Below are positions 35,192 through 43,615 of a DNA stretch of 64,000 nt, one piece after another. The notes below the pieces were generated by a model. The model saw nothing but the letters and a program-made list of their open reading frames with translations. It made no database searches and was not told where the DNA came from. Numbering within the stretch: position 1 is the first letter of the stretch; the number at the start of each line of letters is the position of its first letter. Where the stretch lies: the NCBI RefSeq assembly GCF_001423405.1, contig NZ_LMNS01000001.1, positions 313,377-377,376 on the forward strand. The letters run 5' to 3'. The position numbers and the translations under genes were made by a program. This stretch comes from Methylobacterium sp. Leaf123 (lineage in GTDB: Bacteria; Pseudomonadota; Alphaproteobacteria; Rhizobiales; Beijerinckiaceae).

Positions 35192-36394
35192 TCAGCCGAA
35201 GGTCTTGCGCGGATCGAATGCGTCGCGCACCGCTTCGCCCGCGAAGACGAGCAGGCTCAGCATCGTCGCCACCACGAAGAAGCCGGTGAGCCCGAGCCAG
35301 GGCGCGTTGATGTTGTCCTTGCCCTGCGCCAGCAGCTCGCCGAGCGAGGGGGAGCCCGGCGGCAGACCGAAGCCGAGATAATCGAGCGAGGTCAGGGTCG
35401 TGACCGACCCGTTCAGGATGAACGGCAGGAAGGTCAGCGTCGCCACCATGGCGTTGGGCAGGAGGTGGCGCGTCATGATGCGCACGTTCGACAGGCCGAG
35501 CGCCTTCGCCGCGCGGACATATTCGAAGTTGCGGGCGCGCAGGAATTCGGCGCGCACCACGCCGACCAGAGCCGTCCACGAGAACAAGGTGAGGATGCCG
35601 AGCAGGGTGAAGAAGCTCGGCACGAGGAAGGCGGACATGATGATGATGAGATAGAGCGTCGGGATCGCGCCCCAGATCTCGATGACCCGCTGGAAGATCA
35701 GGTCGGTCCAGCCGCCGAAATAGCCCTGCACCGCCCCCGCGATCACGCCGATGACCGACGAGACACCGGCGAGCACGAGGCCGAACAGGATCGAGATGCG
35801 GAAGCCGTAGATGACCCGCGCCAGCACGTCCCGCGTCGCGTTGTCGGTGCCGAGCCAGTGCCACTCGATGTCACGGCAGCCGAGTTCGCGCCCCTCCGCC
35901 TTCACCCCCGCCCGCTCGGCGACCGGGCGGCACTCGGCGTCGCTCAGCATCCAGGTCGGCGGCGAGGGGGCCGGGGTCGGCAGATCCCGCATGAAGGTGT
36001 TGTCGGCGTAGGGGATCGGCGGCCAGAGCACCCAGCCGTTCTCCTCGATCTCCTTGCGCGTCTCGGGCGCCCGGTAATCGGTCTGGGCCAGGAAGCCGCC
36101 GAACTTCTCGTCGGGGTAATCGACCAGGACGGGGAACAGCCACTCGCCCTTGTACTGCATCACGATCGGGCGATCGTTGGCGATGAGTTCGGCGAATAGG
36201 CTCAGCACGAACAGCACGGCGAAGATCACCGCCGACCAATAGCCGCGCCGGTTGGCCCGGAAGTTCGCGAGCCGCCGCCGGTTGAGCGGCGAGAGGCTGC
36301 GGCGGGTGGCGGTCGGCAGGGCTCGCATCTGCGGCGCGTTGCCCGGCGCGGTGACGGGCACCGCATCGGGTTCGGGTCGCAGGTGCTCGTTCAT
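35192..36394 (-). CDS. yejE: ABC transporter inner-membrane permease, YejE type
   Basis: Permease of the oligopeptide/microcin C (YejABEF) importer class, 400 residues. Long N-terminal cytoplasmic region, first helix SAVIFAVLFVLSLFAELIA, large periplasmic loop with YRAPETRKEIEENGWVLWPP (a YejE feature) and the HWLGTDNATRDVLARVIYG motif, then five helices. The ATPase contact loop is EYVRAAKALGLSNVRIMTRH. Normally found in a yejABEF operon; here the neighbours are bglX and a DUF4112 gene, so its partners must be elsewhere or it is a remnant copy. The reading frame is intact. Confidence 0.88.
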   Translation of the reverse strand: MNEHLRPEPDAVPVTAPGNAPQMRALPTATRRSLSPLNRRRLANFRANRRGYWSAVIFAVLFVLSLFAELIANDRPIVMQYKGEWLFPVLVDYPDEKFGGFLAQTDYRAPETRKEIEENGWVLWPPIPYADNTFMRDLPTPAPSPPTWMLSDAECRPVAERAGVKAEGRELGCRDIEWHWLGTDNATRDVLARVIYGFRISILFGLVLAGVSSVIGVIAGAVQGYFGGWTDLIFQRVIEIWGAIPTLYLIIIMSAFLVPSFFTLLGILTLFSWTALVGVVRAEFLRARNFEYVRAAKALGLSNVRIMTRHLLPNAMVATLTFLPFILNGSVTTLTSLDYLGFGLPPGSPSLGELLAQGKDNINAPWLGLTGFFVVATMLSLLVFAGEAVRDAFDPRKTFG

Positions 36395-36431
36395 CGGCTC
36401 CAACCCTCACGCTCGGGCGGCCGATGCCGGC

Positions 36432-36896
36432 TCAGTCGAGCCGAACTGCGGTGCCCTCGATCTCGCTCGGCCGCAGCGCACCCTTGCGCTCCAGATGGCG
36501 ACGCAGCAGGCGCACGTTGCGACGGTTCGCCTTGAAGGCCGCATCGAGCAGGTCGCCGGCCAGCGGCACCGAGCCCACCGCGCCGTCGATGGCGACGTTG
36601 CCCATCATGCGCCAAACCAGCCAACGCGGTGCGCCGAGCCGTTTCGCCTCGTAGACGATGTACGAGGCGATCGCCATGCCCGCGATGTCGCCGAGGATGG
36701 GAACGAGGCCGATCACCGCGTCGAGACCGACGCGGCGGTTGATGCCCGGCACGAGGAAGGCCGAGTCCATCAGGTGGGCGAGCTGCTCGAGCCGCACGAG
36801 GCTGGCCTCGGCGCTGGTATCGGTGAGGCGGCGCAACTGCGCTGCACCGGCGGACTCGCGATAGGCCGTGCTGGTGGTGTGAACGGAGGTGCTCAT
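36432..36896 (-). CDS. DUF4112 membrane protein
   Basis: 154 residues. The DUF4112 core is LEQLAHLMDSAFLVPGINRR then GLDAVIGLVPILGDIAGMAI, with two short hydrophobic hairpins, and WRMMGNVAIDGAVGSVPLAG, which repeats the VG-x-x-P-x-x-GD pattern. The C-terminus is basic (ANRRNVRLLRRHLERKG). Function of the family is unknown. The start was set at MSTSVHTTS, since the upstream frame runs antisense into the aminotransferase gene. Confidence 0.85.
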   Translation of the reverse strand: MSTSVHTTSTAYRESAGAAQLRRLTDTSAEASLVRLEQLAHLMDSAFLVPGINRRVGLDAVIGLVPILGDIAGMAIASYIVYEAKRLGAPRWLVWRMMGNVAIDGAVGSVPLAGDLLDAAFKANRRNVRLLRRHLERKGALRPSEIEGTAVRLD

Positions 36897-36952
36897 AACG
36901 AGGATGTGGCCCCGCCCCGAACGTTCCACAAGGAAGCCTATTGCGCGGTCGT

Positions 36953-38137
36953 TCACGTCGCCCGGAATAATCCCGCCAAGCGTTCGACCGCCGCATCGAG
37001 GGTCGCGTCCGTCTTGGCAAAGCAGAAGCGCACGAGGTTTGTCACGCTGCCGCCCTCGTAGAAGGCGCTGACGGGGATGGCCGCGACGCCGTGCTCGGCC
37101 ACGATCCGCTCGCAGAAGACAACGTCGTCGGGGGCGAGCCCCGCGATGTCGACGGTGAGGAAGTAGGTGCCCGCGCTCGGCAGCACGGTGAAGCCGATCC
37201 CTGACAGCCCCGCCGACAGCCGGTCGCGGGAGCGGGCGAGTTCGGCCCGCATATCTTTGAAATACGCGTCGTCCTTGGCCAGGCCGTAGGCGACCGCCTC
37301 CTGTAGGTTCGGCGGCGTGGTGAAGGTGAGGAACTGGTGCGCCCGTGACAGCACCCGCATCAGCGGCTCGGGCGCCATCACGAAGCCGACCTTCCAGCCG
37401 GTGAGGCTGAAGATCTTTCCGGCCGAGCCGATCTTCACCGTCCGCTCGCGCATGCCCGGTAGGGCCATCAGCGGCCGGTGGCGCCGGCCATCGAAGATCA
37501 CGTGCTCCCACACCTCGTCGCAGACCGCCACCGCGTCGAAGCGCCGGCAGAATTGCGCGAGCAGGGCGAGGTCGTCGGGTCCGAAGACGGTGGCGCTCGG
37601 GTTGAGCGGGTTGTTCAGCAGCACGATCCGGGTGCGCTCGGAGAACGCATCCGCTAGCGCCGCCTCCTCGATCCGGAAATGCGGCGGCTTGAGCGAGACG
37701 AAGCGCGGAACGCCGCCGGCGCGCCGCACCAGCGGCAGGTAGGCGTCGTACATCGGCTCGAACAGCACGACCTCGTCACCCGGCCGAACCAGCGCCATCA
37801 GCGCGCCGGCCAGCGCCTCGGTCGCGCCCGAGGTCACCATCACCTCGCGCTCGGGATCGAGGTCGAGACCCTGGTGGTGCCGGTAATGCGCGGCGATGGC
37901 CGAGCGGAGCGAGGGCAGCCCCATCATCGGCGGGTACTGGTTGCTGACGCTCTCCAGCGCCCGCGCGGCGGCGGCGCGCACGTCGTCGGGGCCCTGACCG
38001 TCGGGAAAGCCCTGGCCGAGATTGATCGCGCCGTGCTGCCGCGCGAGCCGCGACATCGATTCGAACACGGTTTCCGGCAACTCGGCGAAGACGGGATGGC
38101 CGGTGAATGGGGGGATGCGATTCGCGGCAGGACTCAT
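36953..38137 (-). CDS. PLP-dependent aminotransferase, class I/II (YbdL/KAT-like)
   Basis: Fold-type I aminotransferase of 394 residues. The PLP Lys lies in GSAGKIFSLTGWKVGFVMAP; NPLNPSATVF and CDEVWEHVIFDG are the classic cofactor-binding segments; the substrate carboxylate Arg is in TNLVRFCFAKTD. The opening INLGQGFPDGQGPDDV resembles methionine/kynurenine transaminases (YbdL group) rather than AspC. Exact amino donor cannot be told. Transcribed away from the putative structured RNA. Confidence 0.88.
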   Translation of the reverse strand: MSPAANRIPPFTGHPVFAELPETVFESMSRLARQHGAINLGQGFPDGQGPDDVRAAAARALESVSNQYPPMMGLPSLRSAIAAHYRHHQGLDLDPEREVMVTSGATEALAGALMALVRPGDEVVLFEPMYDAYLPLVRRAGGVPRFVSLKPPHFRIEEAALADAFSERTRIVLLNNPLNPSATVFGPDDLALLAQFCRRFDAVAVCDEVWEHVIFDGRRHRPLMALPGMRERTVKIGSAGKIFSLTGWKVGFVMAPEPLMRVLSRAHQFLTFTTPPNLQEAVAYGLAKDDAYFKDMRAELARSRDRLSAGLSGIGFTVLPSAGTYFLTVDIAGLAPDDVVFCERIVAEHGVAAIPVSAFYEGGSVTNLVRFCFAKTDATLDAAVERLAGLFRAT

Positions 38138-38367
38138 GAGCGATGTCTACGCAGAGAGGTCGCGCCGCTCCAAGTGCTTCACATAAGATGGAATGGAGAA
38201 AAGAGCCCGACCGCGCGTGGTATCGTCACATGCGAAGACAAGGGGCGTCTTGCCGAACCTTGGCGAGAACGGTGCGGCCCGGCCGACGCGACGTGCGCTC
38301 ACGCACACGAGTCTGCGGATGAAACGCGAAACCCCGATTTTGCCCGGCCGCGGTGGGGTGACGAATG

Positions 38368-38396
38368 TTGACGATCATCAGTCGTAAGTGCATGTT
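38368..38396 (+). promoter_or_regulatory. Candidate promoter of the structured RNA
   Basis: TTGACG, 17 bases, CATGTT. Counting about seven bases beyond the -10 puts the transcript start at 38402-38403, exactly where the long RNA stem begins. The -10 is weak by consensus. Read by eye. Confidence 0.4.
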
Positions 38397-38401
38397 TACC
38401 C

Positions 38402-38520
38402 CACGGTCGGACCGGCCGCCGCGCTGAAGGGACTTCGCCCCCTCGTTTCTTGGGTGTGGCAGGTCGGTCCGGTCGTGCTTCATGAAAAAGGCCGCCGCTC
38501 GACACGGCGGCCTTTTTCGT
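38402..38520 (+). ncRNA. Putative structured small RNA, family not recognised
   Basis: A 13-pair stem joins 38402-38414 (CACGGTCGGACCG) to 38465-38477 (CGGTCCGGTCGTG, two G-U pairs). It continues after a four-base bulge with five pairs (38415-38419 with 38456-38460), and encloses a small GAAG-GGA-CTTC hairpin. A perfect 12-pair intrinsic terminator follows. With the promoter upstream this gives a transcript of about 116 bases. It does not carry the apical sequence of 4.5S RNA or the conserved parts of 6S RNA as I know them. No gene overlaps it in a believable frame. Confidence 0.5.
38485..38517. terminator. Perfect intrinsic terminator
   Basis: AAAAAGGCCGCC pairs base for base with GGCGGCCTTTTT around the loop GCTCGACAC. 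The T-run serves the plus strand and the A-run would serve the minus strand too. No recognised protein gene ends here, which is the main reason to look for an RNA gene upstream. Confidence 0.85.
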
Positions 38521-38573
38521 GTCCGATCGGGGGCTGCGCGTCCGTGCGGCGACCCTTTCACCATCGGCGGATC

Positions 38574-38747
38574 ATGCGTCTGGGAACCTGCCTGCTGCTC
38601 GCCGTCGTGTCGGGTGTTCTGGGCCTTACCTTGCGTCTGACGCTGCCGGTCACGCCGGTCGATGCGTCGTTTCGCGATGTGATGCGCCTCTATCAGTCGC
38701 AGGCTGTGCCGACGGGCAGCAACACGCCGGAAACGTCGCCGCCGTAG
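38574..38747 (+). CDS. Possible small exported or membrane protein
   Basis: A 57-residue frame opening MRLGTCLLLAVVSGVLGLTL, which reads as a signal peptide or membrane helix, then SFRDVMRLYQSQAVPTGSNT. It starts about 55 bases after a strong terminator and stops well before the efflux operon. No recognised family; the ribosome site is weak. It could be real or chance. Confidence 0.35.
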   Translation: MRLGTCLLLAVVSGVLGLTLRLTLPVTPVDASFRDVMRLYQSQAVPTGSNTPETSPP

Positions 38748-38916
38748 GAACACCGCAATGACCGGCGAGGCTCGCCGGCCGTACCAAGTCCAGCCAGCTT
38801 TGTTCGAAACGGTTCGAGCCGGGTGGATCCTCCGCCGGCCGGATCGTGATCGCGGATCGGCCCGCATTTGTTGGCTGTGATTGTTGGCCGTGACGTCGTC
38901 GATGAGTGTGTGAGGG

Positions 38917-40296
38917 ATGAACGAGAGTTCGCCGATACGCAGGGAGACCGCCCGGGAGTACCGGAATGCGGACCCGGTGCCGACGACGCCGGTCCGCCGG
39001 CGCCGGAAGTTCGGCCGCTGGATGCTCGCGCTGCTGATCCTCGGCGGGGCCGGCGCGGTCGCCCACCGCACCTACGACGCCCGGCAGAAGCCGGCCGAGG
39101 AGGCCGCACAGGCGCCGGGCGGCGGGCGTCCCGGCCGCGGCGGCCGGCCGGCCGACATGAAGCAGGCGGTCGGCGTCGCGCCGATCGTGACCGGCGACAT
39201 GCCGGTCGTGCTCCAGGGCCTCGGCACGGTGACGCCCCTCGCCACCGTCTCGATCCGCTCGCAGATCAGCGGCTACCTCACCAAGATCGGCTTTCGCGAA
39301 GGCCAGATGGTAAAGGAGGGCGACTTCCTCGCCCAGGTCGACCCGCGGCCCTACGAGGCCTTGCTCGCCCAGTATCAGGGCCAGCTCGCCCGCGATCAGG
39401 CGCTGCTGCAGAACTCGAAGCTCGATCTCCAGCGCTACCAGACCCTGAACCGCCAGGATTCGATCTCGAAGCAGAATGTCGACACCCAGGCCGCCCTGGT
39501 GAAGCAGAACGAGGGCACGGTCGCCGCCGACCAGGCGCTCGTCGATCAGCAAAAGCTGAATCTCACCTATGCCCGGATCGTCTCGCCGGTGGAGGGCCGG
39601 GTCGGCCTGAGGCAGGTCGATCTCGGCAACTACATCACCGCCGGCTCGACCAACATCGTCGTCGTCACGCAACTGCGCCCGATCTCGGTGGTGTTCGTGC
39701 TGCCGGAGGACGAGGTGGCGCGGGTGATGCGCCGGGTGCGTGCGGGCGCGAAGCTGACGGTGCGGGCCTATGACCGCAGCGACCAGCACGAGATCGCCGT
39801 CGGCCGCCTCGATACGGTGGACAACCAGATCGACACCACGACCGGCACGGTGAAGCTGCGGGCGATGTTCGAGAACGAGGACGAGAGCCTGTTCCCGAAC
39901 CAGTTCGTCAACGCGCGCCTCACCGTCGAGACGATCCAGAACGCAGCCCTGGTGCCGAACGCCGCGATCCTGCGCGGCACGCCGGGCACCTACGTCTATC
40001 TGATGGACGGCGACGAGAAGGTCACCGTGCGCCCGATCAAGACCGGCGAGACCGACGGCGTGAACACGGTGGTGCTGTCGGGGCTTGCAGCCGGCGACCG
40101 CGTCGTCACCGACGGCACCGATCGGCTGCGCGAGGGCGCGCCCGTGCGCGTCGTAGGCCACACCCCCGGCCCCCAGGCTGGCGGCCCGGCGGCGGGCGCG
40201 CCCGGCGCGACGCTCCCCTCGACACCAGCGGCCGGTGCGGCGGGCCCGACGGAGAGTGGGCAGGAGCGTCGGGGCCGCAGGCGTCAGGCGCCGTGA
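38917..40296 (+). CDS. RND efflux periplasmic adaptor (MdtA-like)
   Basis: Membrane-fusion protein linking the RND permeases to the outer-membrane channel. 459 residues: basic leader, one helix ([18 protein letters not shown]), a Gly/Pro/Arg-rich linker ([18 protein letters not shown]), the lipoyl/barrel-sandwich halves ([20 protein letters not shown] and [19 protein letters not shown]) flanking an alpha-hairpin ([20 protein letters not shown]), then beta-barrel and membrane-proximal domains. It closely follows the MdtA plan, and two permeases follow as in mdtABC. No regulator is adjacent. Confidence 0.93.
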   Translation: MNESSPIRRETAREYRNADPVPTTPVRRRRKFGRWMLALLILGGAGAVAHRTYDARQKPAEEAAQAPGGGRPGRGGRPADMKQAVGVAPIVTGDMPVVLQGLGTVTPLATVSIRSQISGYLTKIGFREGQMVKEGDFLAQVDPRPYEALLAQYQGQLARDQALLQNSKLDLQRYQTLNRQDSISKQNVDTQAALVKQNEGTVAADQALVDQQKLNLTYARIVSPVEGRVGLRQVDLGNYITAGSTNIVVVTQLRPISVVFVLPEDEVARVMRRVRAGAKLTVRAYDRSDQHEIAVGRLDTVDNQIDTTTGTVKLRAMFENEDESLFPNQFVNARLTVETIQNAALVPNAAILRGTPGTYVYLMDGDEKVTVRPIKTGETDGVNTVVLSGLAAGDRVVTDGTDRLREGAPVRVVGHTPGPQAGGPAAGAPGATLPSTPAAGAAGPTESGQERRGRRRQAP

Positions 40297-40322
40297 TGAG
40301 CAGAGCGGTGCATGCAGCGGAA

Positions 40323-40454
40323 AACCCTCCCCCCTCTGCGGGGGAGGGTGCCTGCGGAGCAGGCGGGAGAGGGGTCGGTTCAGGTCCTTCCGGACACGGC
40401 GCTCCCCTCACCCGACCTCCTTCGGGCGCCACCCTCTCCCGCAGAGGGGAGAGG
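40323..40454. repeat. GC-rich inverted-repeat element, copy 1 (within the RND operon)
   Basis: About 130 bases between adaptor and first permease. The left end is itself a 10-pair palindrome (ACCCTCCCCC..GGGGGAGGGT), and the segment CCTCTGCGGGGGAGGGTG near the left end is almost the reverse complement of the right-end segment CACCCTCTCCCGCAGAGG. The middle holds further complementary GGGAGAGGGG / CCCCTCACCC runs. It closely resembles the element at 46961-47094. It looks like a non-autonomous palindromic or MITE-type repeat; no transposase is present. Confidence 0.8.
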
Positions 40455-40480
40455 AATCGATTGCGGCGGCGGATGCGGCC

Positions 40481-43400
40481 ATGAACCCGTCCCGCCTCTT
40501 CATCCTGCGGCCCGTCGCGACGACGTTGTCGATGCTGGCGATCCTGATCGTCGGCGCGGTGTCGTATCTGAACCTGCCGGTCTCGGCGCTGCCGGCCGTC
40601 GATTACCCGACGATCCAGGTGCAGACCTTCTATCCCGGTGCCAGCCCGGAGGTGATGACCTCGGCCGTCACCGCGCCGCTGGAGCGGCAGTTCGGCCAGA
40701 TGGCCAACCTCAACCAGATGTCCTCGCAGAGTTCGGCGGGGGCGTCGGTCATCACGCTCCAGTTCAACCTCGACATCCCGCTCGACATCGCCGAGCAGTC
40801 GGTCCAGGCGGCGATCAACGCCGCCGGCAACCTGCTGCCGACCGACCTTCCGGCGCCGCCGATCTACGCCAAGGTCAACCCGGCCGACGCGCCGGTGCTG
40901 ACGCTGGCGCTCACCTCGGCGACGATCCCGCTGACGCAAGTGCGCGACCTCGCCGAGACGCGGCTCGCCCAGAAGATCAGCCAGATCGCGGGTGTGGGCC
41001 TCGTCAGCATGGGTGGCGGGCAGCGGCCGGCGGTGCGGGTGCGGTTCAACTCCCTGGCCATGGCCGCCTACGGCCTCAACATCGACGATCTGCGCACCAC
41101 GATCGCCAACCTCAACGTCAACACGCCCAAGGGCAATATCGACGGGCCGACCCAGTCCTACGCCATCAACGCCAACGATCAGGTGCGTGACCCGGCGGTC
41201 TATGCCAGCGCGATCATCGCCTATCGCAACGGTGCGCCGGTCCACCTCACCGATGTGGCCGAGGTCGTGGACGGGGCCGAGAACACCCGGCTGGGCGCCT
41301 GGGCCGACCGCACACCCGCGGTGATCCTCAACATCCAGCGCCAGCCCGGCGCCAACGTCATCGACACGGTGGACCGCATCAAGCGGCTGCTGCCGCAGCT
41401 TCAGGCGACGATGCCGGCCTCGGTCTCGGTCGCGACGCTCACCGACCGCACCACGACGATCCGCGCCTCCATCCACGACGTGCAGTTCGAGCTGATGCTC
41501 GCCATCGGCCTCGTGGTGATGGTGATCTTCCTGTTCCTGCGCAGCTTCTCCGCGACGCTGATCCCGAGCCTGTCGGTGCCGCTCTCGCTGATCGGCGCGC
41601 TGGCGGCGATGGATGCCTGGGGCTTCTCCCTCGACAACCTCTCGCTGATGGCGCTCACCATCGCCACCGGCTTCGTCGTGGACGACGCCATCGTCGTCAT
41701 CGAGAACATCGCCCGCCACGTTGAGGAGGGTGACAGCCCGTTCGAGGCGGCGCTGAAGGGGAGCCGCGAGATCGGCTTCACCATCATCTCGCTCACGGTC
41801 TCGCTGATCGCGGTGCTGATCCCGCTCCTGTTCATGGGCGATGTGGTCGGTCGCCTGTTCCGCGAATTCGCGATCACGCTGGCGGCGACCATCGTCATCT
41901 CCGCGGTGGTCTCATTGACGCTCGTGCCGATGCTGTGCGCGCGCCTCTTGAAGCCCGTCGCCCACGGCGCCGACACGCCGGCCGCGCGCCGGGAGGGCCC
42001 GATCGCCCGTGCGGGCCGGCGGCTCAACGACGGCGTCATCGCCCTCTACGGCCGGGCGCTTCGCGTCGTGCTGGCCAACCAGGGCCTGACGCTGCTCGTC
42101 ACGCTGGGCACCGTGGCGCTCACCGCCTACCTGTTCGTGGTGATCCCCAAGGGCTTCTTCCCCGTGCAGGACACGGGCGTGATCCAGGGCATCTCACAGG
42201 CCGACCAGAGCGTCTCCTACGAGGCCATGGCCGAGCGGCAGCAGGCCTTGGCCGACATCGTCCTGCAGGATCCGGACGTGGCGAGCCTGTCCTCGTTCAT
42301 CGGGGTGGACGGGCAGAACGTCACGCTCAATTCCGGCCGCTTCCTCATCAACCTGAAGCCGCGCGAGGCGCGCGGCGCCGATGCCAGCGCGATCATCCGC
42401 CGCCTCAACGCCGCAACGAGCGCTGTGCCCGGCGTGCGGCTCTACATGCAACCGGTGCAGGATCTGACGATCGATACCGCGGTCTCGGCGACGCAGTATC
42501 AGGTCATCCTCGAGAACCCGAACCTCGGCGACTTCGAGACCTGGGTGCCGCGCTACGTCGAGGCGCTGCGGCGCTCGCCCCTGCTCGCCGACGTGACCAG
42601 CGATTACCAGGGCAACGGCCTGGCCGCCTATGTCACCATCGATCGGCCCACCGCCGGGCGCTACGGCATCACGCCCGCGACCATCGACAACGTGCTCTAC
42701 GACGCCTTCGGCCAGCGCATCGTCTCGACCATCTTCACCCAATCGAGCCAGTACCGGGTGATCCTCGAGGCGAACCCGAAGCTGCACACCTCGCTTGCCT
42801 CCCTCGACAACCTCTATCTCCCGTCCTCGACCGCACCGTCGGGACAGGTGCCGCTCTCGGCCGTGGCGAAGGTCGAGGAGCGCCGCGCGCCGCTGCTGAT
42901 CGGCCATCTCGGCCAGTTCCCGGCCACGACGGTCTCGTTCAACCTCGCGCCCGGCGTGGCGCTCGGGCAGGCGGTGGAGGCGCTCGAAGTCGCGCGTAAG
43001 GACATCAACCTGCCCGCAAGCTTCAACGTGGTGCCGCAGGGCTCGGTCTTCGCCTTCGAATCGGCGCTCTCCAACGAGCTGTTCCTCGTCTGCGCGGCGA
43101 TCGTCACCGTCTATATCGTGCTCGGCGTGCTCTACGAGAGCTTCATCCACCCCATCACCATCCTCTCGACGCTCCCGTCCGCCGGCATCGGCGCGCTGCT
43201 CGGGCTGATGTGGTTCGGGCTCTCGCTCGACATCATCGCGATCATCGGCATCGTCCTGCTGATCGGCATCGTGAAGAAGAACGCGATCATGATGATCGAC
43301 TTCGCGCTCCAGGCCGAGCGCGAGGAGGGCAAGACGCCCCGCGACGCGATCTACGAGGCCTGCCTGCTGCGCTTCCGCCCGATCCTGATGACGACGCTGG

Positions 43401-43615
43401 CCGCCCTGTTCGCGGCGGTGCCGATGATCGTCGGTTCGGGCGTCGGCTCGGAGCTGCGCCAGCCGCTCGGCATCGTCATCGCCGGCGGCCTCATCGTCAG
43501 TCAGGTGCTGACGCTGTTCACGACGCCGGTGATCTATCTCGCCTTCGACCGGCTGGAGCGCCGGATCATGCGGCGGGAGCGGGATGGGCTGGCGCCGGGC
43601 GGGGCGGTGCCTTGA
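40481..43615 (+). CDS. RND efflux permease 1 (MdtB/MdtC-like)
   Basis: Proton-driven inner-membrane pump subunit, 1044 residues, 12 helices with two large periplasmic loops. The start [19 protein letters not shown] is the standard RND opening; [20 protein letters not shown] carries the paired Asp of the proton relay in helix 4; the second half mirrors it ([40 protein letters not shown]). The start lies about 27 bases after the repeat, which may supply its ribosome site (GAGAGGA). The last bases overlap the second permease (TTGA), so equal expression is likely, as for the MdtB2C heterotrimer. Confidence 0.94.
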   Translation: MNPSRLFILRPVATTLSMLAILIVGAVSYLNLPVSALPAVDYPTIQVQTFYPGASPEVMTSAVTAPLERQFGQMANLNQMSSQSSAGASVITLQFNLDIPLDIAEQSVQAAINAAGNLLPTDLPAPPIYAKVNPADAPVLTLALTSATIPLTQVRDLAETRLAQKISQIAGVGLVSMGGGQRPAVRVRFNSLAMAAYGLNIDDLRTTIANLNVNTPKGNIDGPTQSYAINANDQVRDPAVYASAIIAYRNGAPVHLTDVAEVVDGAENTRLGAWADRTPAVILNIQRQPGANVIDTVDRIKRLLPQLQATMPASVSVATLTDRTTTIRASIHDVQFELMLAIGLVVMVIFLFLRSFSATLIPSLSVPLSLIGALAAMDAWGFSLDNLSLMALTIATGFVVDDAIVVIENIARHVEEGDSPFEAALKGSREIGFTIISLTVSLIAVLIPLLFMGDVVGRLFREFAITLAATIVISAVVSLTLVPMLCARLLKPVAHGADTPAARREGPIARAGRRLNDGVIALYGRALRVVLANQGLTLLVTLGTVALTAYLFVVIPKGFFPVQDTGVIQGISQADQSVSYEAMAERQQALADIVLQDPDVASLSSFIGVDGQNVTLNSGRFLINLKPREARGADASAIIRRLNAATSAVPGVRLYMQPVQDLTIDTAVSATQYQVILENPNLGDFETWVPRYVEALRRSPLLADVTSDYQGNGLAAYVTIDRPTAGRYGITPATIDNVLYDAFGQRIVSTIFTQSSQYRVILEANPKLHTSLASLDNLYLPSSTAPSGQVPLSAVAKVEERRAPLLIGHLGQFPATTVSFNLAPGVALGQAVEALEVARKDINLPASFNVVPQGSVFAFESALSNELFLVCAAIVTVYIVLGVLYESFIHPITILSTLPSAGIGALLGLMWFGLSLDIIAIIGIVLLIGIVKKNAIMMIDFALQAEREEGKTPRDAIYEACLLRFRPILMTTLAALFAAVPMIVGSGVGSELRQPLGIVIAGGLIVSQVLTLFTTPVIYLAFDRLERRIMRRERDGLAPGGAVP

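Noticed and set aside
38402..38520. Assignment of the hairpin RNA to 4.5S (SRP) RNA or 6S RNA
   Set aside because: The apical GGAAGGAAGCAGCC-type motif of SRP RNA is missing and the 6S central bubble and length do not fit.
38757..38830. Possible tRNA because of GGTTCGAGCC
   Set aside because: No acceptor or anticodon arm can be folded around it.
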